The notes under the pieces: model-generated
What the model was told of the DNA's origin: nothing
The model's input: only the letters and a program-made list of their open reading frames with translations
Databases searched by the model: none
NCBI GenBank assembly: GCA_900556715.1
Contig: USPM01000009.1
Coordinates: 1-36,355, forward strand
Direction: 5' to 3'
Source: an uncultured Megamonas sp.
Lineage (GTDB): Bacteria; Bacillota_C; Negativicutes; Selenomonadales; Selenomonadaceae
Length of the DNA: 36,355 nt
Part shown: positions 1 to 7,532 of the stretch, in pieces
Layout: every line of letters begins with the position of its first letter
Numbering within the stretch: position 1 is the first letter of the stretch
Position numbers and translations under genes: made by a program

Positions 1-1090
1 ATAAAATTGTAGATTCTGGACGCCAAAGATTATGTTTTAAATGATGAAGTACACGACCTGCATCCGCCATGCCACTAGCTGATAGAATGATACGTGAACC
101 TTCTTCTGTATTTAAAGCTTTAGATTCATTTGCACTTTCACAAAGACGTAATTGTGGCATTTGAGGCAATTTACCATGTTTTTTTATATATTCCGTTGCT
201 TCTTCATCAAAATATTGTGTATTCTTAGCAAAAATTCTTGTTGCTTCAACAGCAAGAGGACTATCAACAACGATTGAATAATCTTCAATGCGATTTGCTT
301 TCCATAATTTGAATAAATAATACAACATAGTCTGAGTACGACCTACTGCAAATGATGGAATAATTAAATTTCCTCCTCTGTCCATCGTATCATTTACAAT
401 TTCAGCCAATGGGGTTTCCTTATCATAAATTTGATGTTTACGATCACCATAAGTAGACTCTATTACTAAATAATCAGCTTCTTGTATATGAGTAGGGTCT
501 TTTATAATCGGTTGATCAGGTTGTCCTAAATCACCAGTAAATACAATTTTAGTTTCTTCACCATTTTCCATTACATATACTTCAATTATCGCAGAGCCCA
601 TAATATGTCCAGCATCTCTATAAATAGCTCGTATACCATTTACTGGATTTATTTCTTGATCATAATTAATCGCTACAAATTGCTTTAACGAAGCCATAGC
701 ATCATCTATAGTATATAATGGAGCAATCGGTGTTTTACCCATACGTTGCCCTTTACGATTTGTTATCTGAGCATCTGCTTCTTGAATATGTGCACTATCC
801 GGAAGCATGATATTTACTAAATCACAAGTTGCTTTTGTCGCATAAATACTGCCCTTAAAACCCTGTTTACATAATTTAGGAATAAGACCGCAATGATCTA
901 CATGAGCATGTGTTAATAGCACACAATCAATATCCGATGGCATAAAACGAAAATCTTCATAATTTAAATCACGTAAATTTCTAGCACCTTGAAACATACC
1001 GCAATCAATCAATATTTTATGGTCATTTGCTTCTAATAAATAACAAGAACCTGTAACCGTATGAGCCGCACCTAAAAATTGTAAATTCAT
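1..1090 (-). CDS. beta-CASP metallo-beta-lactamase RNA exonuclease, 3' end cut by window
   Basis: This frame opens with ATG at 1090 behind a strong SD (AAGGAGGGG) and runs off the left window edge after 363 codons without a stop. The protein starts MNLQFLGAAHTVTGSCYLL and carries the zinc motif THAHVDHCG (HxHxDH) near residue 64. It then has a GDLGQ segment, the beta-CASP region with SFAVGRTQ, and the late motif ILSASGMADAGR. This order is that of the Ysh1/CPSF-73-like bacterial RNA-processing exonucleases (COG1236 type), which cut or trim RNA in the cytoplasm with two zinc ions. Family members are usually 450-540 residues, so about 100-170 residues lie outside. It is divergent from mgtA across a 233-base gap. 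A role as a true RNase J homologue is less likely, because the N-terminal FLGAAHTVTGS signature is that of the Ysh1-like branch. Confidence 0.88.
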   Translation of the reverse strand, partial: MNLQFLGAAHTVTGSCYLLEANDHKILIDCGMFQGARNLRDLNYEDFRFMPSDIDCVLLTHAHVDHCGLIPKLCKQGFKGSIYATKATCDLVNIMLPDSAHIQEADAQITNRKGQRMGKTPIAPLYTIDDAMASLKQFVAINYDQEINPVNGIRAIYRDAGHIMGSAIIEVYVMENGEETKIVFTGDLGQPDQPIIKDPTHIQEADYLVIESTYGDRKHQIYDKETPLAEIVNDTMDRGGNLIIPSFAVGRTQTMLYYLFKLWKANRIEDYSIVVDSPLAVEATRIFAKNTQYFDEEATEYIKKHGKLPQMPQLRLCESANESKALNTEEGSRIILSASGMADAGRVLHHLKHNLWRPESTIL

Positions 1091-1166
1091 AAAAACCCCT
1101 CCTTCATTAAGGATTTTAATTATTTTCTTTATATTGTATATATTCTAAAAATATAAATTAAAACCC

Positions 1167-1195
1167 TTTAAAACTTTCATTAAAATCTCATTAAA
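1167..1195 (+). promoter_or_regulatory. Three TTAAA boxes at 11-12 base spacing upstream of mgtA (candidate regulator site)
   Basis: TTAAA occurs at 1168-1172, 1180-1184 and 1191-1195, and the last two copies extend to the identical octamer TCATTAAA with an 11-base period. Direct repeats one helical turn apart are what OmpR/PhoB-type winged-helix proteins bind. They lie just upstream of a weak promoter-like pair, TTTCAA 1207-1212 and TAAAAT 1231-1236. The winged-helix gene at 6987 is an obvious candidate to bind here, but this is inference; AT-rich DNA produces such boxes by chance. No M-box-like leader is visible in the 233-base gap. Confidence 0.3.
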
Positions 1196-1323
1196 TAATA
1201 TGCTCTTTCAAATCTTTATAAAAAAGTAATAAAATCGCAAGAATTCTGCCATATGATTACATAAATAAATAATTTATACTTTGTTACGTGATTTATTAAT
1301 TTTATTTTTATGGAGGGAGCATT

Positions 1324-4047
1324 GTGACAACTAATCCAAAAACACTAAAAAAAATGAACGAACAAATTATTTTTTGTGCTACTAATTCAACCAAACTAAT
1401 ATTACAAGCTCTTAACACTTCTTTTACGGGATTAAGTGAGCAAACAATCAAAGAACATCTTAATTTATATGGCAATAATAAAATTGTGCATGGAAAAAAA
1501 TTATCTTTAACTAAACGTATTGCTAATGCTTTTATAAACCCATTTACAGCAATTTTATTTTGTCTGGCTATAGTTTCTATTTTTACTGATATTATTATTC
1601 CTATCATGCAAAACAGCCCTGATGATGTAAATCCTGTAACCGTTATTATAATTCTTACAATGGTCTTTATATCTGGCTCTTTGCGTTTTGTTCAAGAAAG
1701 CCGTTCCGGTAATGCAGCCGAAAAACTTCTATCTTTAATAACAACTACTTGTACTGTTACTAGACAATATCACCCTAAAGCAGAAATTCCTTTAGAAGAT
1801 GTAGTAATTGGTGATATTATTCATCTAAGTGCTGGTGATATGATTCCTGCTGATGCTAGAATTTTAGAAGCTAAAGATTTATTTATTAGCCAAGCCTCAT
1901 TAACAGGTGAAAGTGAACCAGTAGAAAAATTTGCTAAAACTTATCAAGAAAAAAATCTTTCTATTACTGATTATAATAATATTTTATTCATGGGAAGTAA
2001 TGTAATAAGTGGCAGTGCCACTGCTGTAGTAATCGGTGTTGGCAATAATACTTTATTTGGTTCAATCGCTTCATCTGTTTCTACTACACCTGTGGAAACA
2101 AATTTTACTAAAGGCGTCAATTCTGTCTCTTGGGTTTTAATTCGTTTTATGTTATTTATGGTACCCATAGTATTTTTTGTCAATGGCATAACTAAAAATG
2201 ATTGGGTAGAAGCTTTCTTATTTGCTATCTCCATTGCTGTAGGCTTAACACCTGAAATGTTACCTATGATAGTTACTACTTGCTTAGCTAAAGGTGCCGT
2301 TTCTATGTCTAAGAAAAAAACTATCGTAAAAAACTTAAATTCCATTCAAAATTTTGGTGCTATGGATATTCTTTGTACTGATAAAACTGGTACATTAACC
2401 ATGAATAAAGTTGTTTTAGAATACCATTTAGATGTACTGGGAAATGAAGATAGTCGTGTTTTACGTCATGCCTATTTAAATAGTTATTTTCAAACAGGCT
2501 ATAAAAATTTAATGGATATAGCTATCATTAATAAAACAGAAGAAATTGAACAAAATAATCCTAACTTAATAAATCTATCTAGTGCCTATACAAAAGTAGA
2601 TGAAATACCTTTCGATTTTTCACGTCGTCGTCTTTCTATAGTAGTAAAGGACAAAAATCAAAAATGCCAAATGATAACTAAAGGTGCAGTCGAAGAAATG
2701 TTATCTATCTGCTCTCATGTTGAATATCAAGGGCAAATTAAACCGTTAGACGAATTCATCAAAAAAGAAATCTTAAAAACTGTCGATAAATTAAATGACA
2801 AAGGTATGCGTGTAATAGCTGTTGCTCAAAAAAATAATCCATCACCAATAGATAAATTCAGCATAGCAGATGAATGTAATATGGTACTTATTGGCTATCT
2901 AGCATTCTTAGATCCGCCAAAAGAATCAACTGTAAAAGCTTTAAAAGCATTAAAAGAATATGGTGTTAAAGTAAAAGTTTTAACAGGGGATAATGATAAA
3001 GTTGCTCGTTCTATATGTAAACAAGTTGGTTTAAAAGTTAATAATCTTTTACTTGGTTCAGATATTGAGCAACTACCAGAACAAGATTTAGCTATAGCTG
3101 TAGAAAAAACTGATGTTTTCGCTAAATTATCACCAGAACAAAAAGCAAAAATTGTAAAATTGCTCCGCCAAAATGGTCATACAGTTGGTTTCATGGGAGA
3201 TGGTATCAATGATGCCACTGCAATGAAATCTTCTGATATAGCTATTTCTGTAGACAGTGCCGTAGATATCGCCAAAGAATCTGCTGATATAATTCTTTTA
3301 GAAAAAGATTTAATGGTTTTAGAACAAGGTATAATTGAAGGTCGTAAAACATACGCCAATATGATTAAATATATCAAAATAACAGCATCTTCAAATTTTG
3401 GAAATATGTTCTCTGTTCTTATTGCTTCAGCATTATTACCATTTTTGCCAATGATGAGTTTACATCTTATTGTTTTAAATTTAATCTATGATTTATCTTG
3501 TACAGCTATTCCTTGGGATAATGTTGATAAAGAATTTCTTGTTAAACCTAGAAACTGGGATGCTTCTTCCATAGGAAGTTTTATGATTTGGCTTGGCCCT
3601 ACAAGTTCCATTTTCGATTGGATAACTTATATCTTTATGTATTTTATTTTTTGCCCGTTATTTATATCTAATGGTATCTTATTTAATGATTTACCAACAA
3701 TCTATCAAGGCAGTGAATTATTAAAAATACAATCTGAATATATTGCACTATTCCAAACAGGTTGGTTCGTAGAATCTATGTGGAGTCAAACTTTTGTAAT
3801 TCACATGATACGTACATCAAAAATACCATTTATTCAAAGTTTTGCTTCTTTGCCTGTAACATTATTAACTTTTATTGGCATTATAGTCTTAACAATTATT
3901 CCATTTTCTCCACTAGGAACAATATTAGGATTTATTGCTTTACCACTTAGTTATTTTATCTATTTAATCCCTTGTATAATCTTGTACATGTTATTAGCTA
4001 CTAGCATAAAAAAAGCATATATTCGCCATTATGGAAAACTACTTTAA
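1324..4047 (+). CDS. mgtA: Magnesium-importing P-type ATPase, MgtA family
   Basis: The 907-residue inner-membrane protein belongs to the P3B ATPases, which import Mg2+ using ATP. Visible landmarks are the actuator motif TGES (194-197), the ion-pathway helix [20 protein letters not shown], and the phosphorylation site CTDKTGTLT with Asp353. The nucleotide domain has KGAVEEM, followed by LTGDN and the hinge [10 protein letters not shown] near 625-634. Further on comes the MgtA-typical segment [19 protein letters not shown] in the C-terminal membrane half. The length matches the family (about 900). GTG at 1324 is chosen because GGAGGG sits 6-7 bases upstream; the next ATG (1354) has no SD. A second, diverged copy lies downstream at 4309, with a membrane micropeptide gene between them that is probably co-transcribed with this gene. 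All key catalytic residues are present. Confidence 0.95.
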   Translation: MTTNPKTLKKMNEQIIFCATNSTKLILQALNTSFTGLSEQTIKEHLNLYGNNKIVHGKKLSLTKRIANAFINPFTAILFCLAIVSIFTDIIIPIMQNSPDDVNPVTVIIILTMVFISGSLRFVQESRSGNAAEKLLSLITTTCTVTRQYHPKAEIPLEDVVIGDIIHLSAGDMIPADARILEAKDLFISQASLTGESEPVEKFAKTYQEKNLSITDYNNILFMGSNVISGSATAVVIGVGNNTLFGSIASSVSTTPVETNFTKGVNSVSWVLIRFMLFMVPIVFFVNGITKNDWVEAFLFAISIAVGLTPEMLPMIVTTCLAKGAVSMSKKKTIVKNLNSIQNFGAMDILCTDKTGTLTMNKVVLEYHLDVLGNEDSRVLRHAYLNSYFQTGYKNLMDIAIINKTEEIEQNNPNLINLSSAYTKVDEIPFDFSRRRLSIVVKDKNQKCQMITKGAVEEMLSICSHVEYQGQIKPLDEFIKKEILKTVDKLNDKGMRVIAVAQKNNPSPIDKFSIADECNMVLIGYLAFLDPPKESTVKALKALKEYGVKVKVLTGDNDKVARSICKQVGLKVNNLLLGSDIEQLPEQDLAIAVEKTDVFAKLSPEQKAKIVKLLRQNGHTVGFMGDGINDATAMKSSDIAISVDSAVDIAKESADIILLEKDLMVLEQGIIEGRKTYANMIKYIKITASSNFGNMFSVLIASALLPFLPMMSLHLIVLNLIYDLSCTAIPWDNVDKEFLVKPRNWDASSIGSFMIWLGPTSSIFDWITYIFMYFIFCPLFISNGILFNDLPTIYQGSELLKIQSEYIALFQTGWFVESMWSQTFVIHMIRTSKIPFIQSFASLPVTLLTFIGIIVLTIIPFSPLGTILGFIALPLSYFIYLIPCIILYMLLATSIKKAYIRHYGKLL

Positions 4048-4070
4048 TATATTTTTAGGAGGTATTTATT

Positions 4071-4214
4071 ATGCATCTTATCTCTAATTTATTTTCAAAT
4101 TCTTATCTTCACAATATAGACACTGACTTTTATTTATCTTTAGGAATATGTTTCTTCGTTATGATTATTATGAATATCATTTTTTGGAGCCTTAAACCAC
4201 AAAATAATCAATAA
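4071..4214 (+). CDS. Small one-helix membrane peptide (47 aa), unrecognised
   Basis: An ATG at 4071 lies 8 bases behind the best SD in the region (TAGGAGGT, 4056-4063) and opens a 47-codon frame ending at TAA 4212-4214. The peptide begins MHLISNLFSNSYLHNIDTDF and has one hydrophobic helix (about residues 22-41, including GICFFVMIIMNIIFW). It ends in a short polar, positively charged tail, LKPQNNQ. It starts 23 bases after mgtA stops, so it is very likely in the same transcript. I do not recognise a family. By position and architecture it could be a small subunit or stabiliser of the pump, like the unrelated MgtS and MgtR peptides or KdpF in other bacteria; that is inference. A strong hairpin terminator begins 6 bases after its stop, so it could alternatively be a leader peptide controlling read-through into the next pump gene. 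Confidence 0.72.
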   Translation: MHLISNLFSNSYLHNIDTDFYLSLGICFFVMIIMNIIFWSLKPQNNQ

Positions 4215-4220
4215 ATAAAT

Positions 4221-4258
4221 TAAAAGCTAGGATTTATATATGTCCTAGCTTTTATTAA
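4221..4258 (+). terminator. Intrinsic terminator after mgtA/small peptide
   Basis: A perfect 12-base-pair stem (4221-4232 with 4243-4254, core AAAAGCTAGGA) with a 10-base loop, the T-rich right arm ending TTTTATT. It would end the mgtA transcript or, if partly read through, attenuate the second pump gene. Confidence 0.8.
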
Positions 4259-4308
4259 AAACATATATCTTATATGATACAATACAAATAAATAAAAAGG
4301 AGGGTACT

Positions 4309-6972
4309 ATGTATAAAATATTTTTGTTAAATAATAAATTAAAACAATACTTAACAATTGATTTAGATAAACTCTATGTTTTATTAAATACTTCATCTAA
4401 AGGATTAAAATCCAATCAAATTCTATTGCAAAGAAAAAATTTTGGCGATAATAATTTTAATAATTTAGATCATTCATTTACTAAACAACATCTTTATAGG
4501 GCATTTTTTAATCCATTTACTATAATTTTATATATTATCAGCATAATTTCTATAATTACGGACATTATCTATCCTATACAACTGCATCAAAATTACAGTA
4601 CTATTACTATCATTACTATAATGATTATTTTAAGCGTAATCATTCGCTTTAGTTATGAACAACGTTCTTTTTATAGACTATCTAAAATGGATACCTTTTT
4701 AAACAATTATATTGCTGTAAAACGTAATAATAAATGGATTGATATACCTATTAAAAATCTAGTTGTTGGCGACTATGTATATTTAACAGCTAATACTAAA
4801 GTTCCCGCTGATATTCGCCTAATAAAAACAAATAGTTTATTTGTTTCTCAAGCTATTTTAACTGGTGAAAGTGATCTTATTGAAAAACATTCTGATATTA
4901 AAAATCTCGATAATATGACCATTACTAATTATTCTAATTTAGCTTTTATGGGTACTAGTATTATTAGCGGTAGTGGTGAAGGTATCGTTTTAAATGTAGG
5001 TACTAATACTTTATATGGTTCGTTTGCTCAAAATAAAACATCTAAAATAACTTCTACAAGCTTTTTTAAAGATGCCAATTCTATCTCTTTAACACTGATA
5101 AAATTTATGGCTATTTTAATCCCCATAGTTTCTATCATCTCTATATTCGTGCATGGTAGTTTACTATATTCCTTTGTTTTTGCTCTCTCCATAGCCATTG
5201 GATTAACACCTGAATTATTACCTATGATAATTACTAGTTGTTTAGTTAAAGGCAGTAATTATTTGTCTAAACAAAAAATCATTTTAAAAGATATTTATGC
5301 TATGCAATGTTTTGGTGGTATGGATATTCTTTGCGTAGATAAAACAGGTACACTAACTTCTAATAATATTATTTTAGAATATTATCTTGATATTCTAGGT
5401 AATGAAAATCAAAAAACATTGGATTTTGCTTACTTAAATAGTTATCATTTATCAAGTTATCCTAATCATATAGATAATGCTATTTTAAAATATGCTACAA
5501 TACCTCAAAAAAAGGATTATTTTCGACAATTAATTAATGAAAATAAACGAATTTCAGAAATACCTTTTGATTTTGAACGAAAATGTAGTAGTGTTATTAT
5601 TCAAAATGAACATCAAAAACTTTTAATTACTAAAGGTGATGTTAAAGAATTATTTAAACGCTGTCAATATATTGAATACCAAAATAAAATTCTTCCTATA
5701 GACAATAAAAATAATCAAAGTATACATGCTGTAATTGATGAAATGCTTGAAGATGGTATGAAAGTTATGGCTGTAGCCTATAAACCTTTAACAGACACTA
5801 CATCTATTGATTTAGAGAGCGAAAATAATTTAATTTTAATAGGATATTTGGCATTTTTTGATGCTCCTAAAAAATCTTCTATTGAAGCAATAAAAAAACT
5901 TCAATCATTAAATGTAAATATAAAATTATTAACAGGAGATAATATTAGTGTTGCTACATCTATTTGTAAACGAGTAGGTATTTCAACTACAGATATTATC
6001 ACTGGTAATGAACTAAGTAATTTAAACCCAGCTCAATTAGATAAGTTAATAGAAAAAACTACTATTTTTGCTGAACTTACACCTGATCAAAAAAGAATGA
6101 TTGTAACTTCTTTACAACAAAATGGGCATACTGTAGGATTTTTAGGTGATGGCTTAAATGATATTCCTGCTATTGTTGAAGCGGATATAGGTATCTCTAT
6201 AAATGAAGCTACTGATTCTACAAAAGATGTAGCTAATGTTATCTTATGTCAAAAAGATTTAACCATTTTGCATAAAGCTATCATTGAAGGTCGCAAAACA
6301 TTTACAAATATCACTAAATATATTAAAATTACAGCTTCATCAAATTTTGGTAATATATTTTCAATCATTTGTGCTAGTGCTTTTTTACCATTTTTGCCTA
6401 TGACAGCAATCCAATTATTATTATTAAATATTCTATATGATATTTTATGTTTAATTTTGCCTTGGGATAAAATTGATAATGAAAATTATCGTTTGCCTTT
6501 GAATTGGTCTAATCATCATTTAGGTTTATTTATGTGTTTTTTTGGCCCATTAAGCTCAATTTTTGATATTATTACCTTTTTATTTCTTTACTTTATTTTT
6601 TGCCCATTATTTACAAATGGATTACTATACAGTGAATTAACAGATATTCATTTGCAAACGATATATATATCACTATTTCAGACAGGTTGGTTTTTAGAAT
6701 CCATGTGGTCGCAAATCTTAATTTTGCAAATGTTACGTACATCAAAAATACCATTTATTCAAAGTAATGCCTCTAAACCTGTATTAATAACAACAATTAT
6801 AGGCATAATCTTATTTACAGGATTAACTTTTACACCATTTGCTACTAATTTAGGATTAACTCAATTACCTGCATTATATTTCATTTATTTATTTGTGATT
6901 GTTATCCTGTATATGCTATTAATTTCATTTGCTAAATATTTTTATATCGCTAAATATAAAAAACTCATTTAA
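4309..6972 (+). CDS. Second, diverged MgtA-type P-type ATPase
   Basis: The 887-residue protein is a paralogue of the product of the gene at 1324, with the same membrane layout. It keeps ILTGES (TGES 185-188), GLTPELLPMIITSC in the ion-pathway helix, VDKTGTLT with Asp344, LTGDN and GDGLND near 613. The C-terminal NILYDILCLILPWDKIDNE matches the MgtA signature. Several normally conserved positions differ from the first copy: KGA in the ATP site is [12 protein letters not shown] becomes FFDAPKKSS, and [10 protein letters not shown] becomes GDGLNDIPAI. It is therefore probably active, but with changed nucleotide handling or ion preference; that is inference. ATG 4309 follows AAGGAGGG with good spacing. 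A winged-helix regulator gene starts 14 bases after its stop, so the two form an operon ending at the hairpin at 7491. Mg2+ is the most likely substrate, but another divalent metal cannot be excluded. Confidence 0.9.
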   Translation: MYKIFLLNNKLKQYLTIDLDKLYVLLNTSSKGLKSNQILLQRKNFGDNNFNNLDHSFTKQHLYRAFFNPFTIILYIISIISIITDIIYPIQLHQNYSTITIITIMIILSVIIRFSYEQRSFYRLSKMDTFLNNYIAVKRNNKWIDIPIKNLVVGDYVYLTANTKVPADIRLIKTNSLFVSQAILTGESDLIEKHSDIKNLDNMTITNYSNLAFMGTSIISGSGEGIVLNVGTNTLYGSFAQNKTSKITSTSFFKDANSISLTLIKFMAILIPIVSIISIFVHGSLLYSFVFALSIAIGLTPELLPMIITSCLVKGSNYLSKQKIILKDIYAMQCFGGMDILCVDKTGTLTSNNIILEYYLDILGNENQKTLDFAYLNSYHLSSYPNHIDNAILKYATIPQKKDYFRQLINENKRISEIPFDFERKCSSVIIQNEHQKLLITKGDVKELFKRCQYIEYQNKILPIDNKNNQSIHAVIDEMLEDGMKVMAVAYKPLTDTTSIDLESENNLILIGYLAFFDAPKKSSIEAIKKLQSLNVNIKLLTGDNISVATSICKRVGISTTDIITGNELSNLNPAQLDKLIEKTTIFAELTPDQKRMIVTSLQQNGHTVGFLGDGLNDIPAIVEADIGISINEATDSTKDVANVILCQKDLTILHKAIIEGRKTFTNITKYIKITASSNFGNIFSIICASAFLPFLPMTAIQLLLLNILYDILCLILPWDKIDNENYRLPLNWSNHHLGLFMCFFGPLSSIFDIITFLFLYFIFCPLFTNGLLYSELTDIHLQTIYISLFQTGWFLESMWSQILILQMLRTSKIPFIQSNASKPVLITTIIGIILFTGLTFTPFATNLGLTQLPALYFIYLFVIVILYMLLISFAKYFYIAKYKKLI

Positions 6973-6986
6973 AAAAGGAGGATATT

Positions 6987-7487
6987 ATGAAAAAAAATGC
7001 TACTTTCATTACTATAAACCCTACCTTAGCTAAATGGGTATATGAACAACTCCAAAATGTCCCAACTGATTTAAATTATGAACTTGAAGATTTACAACAG
7101 TCCTTTAAAGATTTAATCAACGGTAATATTAATAATCTCATTTTAGAAATATCCGATAACACATTTCCATTATTTATAGATGAAAAACTTACTTTTGGTG
7201 AATTAACTATCTATCCTAAAAATCGTAAAGTTTTACGTAATAATATAGAAATAATTTTGACACCTAAAGAATTTGATATACTTTATTTCTTAGCTAAAAA
7301 TAAAGGCGAAGTTTTTACTAAAGAACAAATATATCAAGCTGTTTGGGAAGAAGATTTTCTGCTTTCAGATAATAATATAATGGCATTTATCCGTAAATTA
7401 CGTAAAAAAATTGAACCTCAACCAGATTCACCAGAATACATTATTACAATTTGGGGAATAGGATATAAATTTAATGAAAATATATAA
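6987..7487 (+). CDS. OmpR/PhoB-type winged-helix regulator with a truncated receiver
   Basis: The 166-residue protein has a complete C-terminal winged-helix DNA-binding domain (about residues 70-165): FGELTIYPKNRKVLR, LTPKEFDILYFLAKN, FTKEQIYQAVW, then IRKLRKKIE and the wing YIITIWGIGYKF. The first 65 residues are too short for a receiver (about 115). They look like its first half: a strand (ATFITIN), a helix (PTLAKWVYEQLQ) and a later strand, NLILEIS, where the phosphorylated Asp would fall but Glu is found. The acidic pocket of strand 1 is also missing. I infer a phosphorylation-independent regulator. It follows the second mgtA-type gene by 14 bases with an SD (AAAGGAGG), so it probably controls one or both magnesium pumps. 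No histidine kinase is nearby. Confidence 0.87.
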   Translation: MKKNATFITINPTLAKWVYEQLQNVPTDLNYELEDLQQSFKDLINGNINNLILEISDNTFPLFIDEKLTFGELTIYPKNRKVLRNNIEIILTPKEFDILYFLAKNKGEVFTKEQIYQAVWEEDFLLSDNNIMAFIRKLRKKIEPQPDSPEYIITIWGIGYKFNENI

Positions 7488-7490
7488 AAA

Positions 7491-7527
7491 AAGACTCTCA
7501 TATTACTATGAGAGTCTTCTTTTTTTA
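7491..7527. terminator. Bidirectional terminator between the magnesium module and the M16 peptidase
   Basis: A perfect 12-base-pair stem (7491-7502 with 7507-7518, core AAGACTCTCATA) and a TTAC loop. It is followed on + by CTTTTTTT and preceded by a run of A, so it serves both convergent genes. Confidence 0.88.
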
Positions 7528-7532
7528 TTAAA

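Noticed and set aside
1091..1323. Magnesium (M-box) riboswitch before mgtA
   Set aside because: The gap is AT-rich without the stable helices or conserved text of the M-box.
1308..4047. Open frames antisense to or inside the mgtA gene (for example 1971-2345 minus, 3762-3950 plus)
   Set aside because: They lie wholly inside a well-supported gene, lack ribosome sites and give no recognisable protein.
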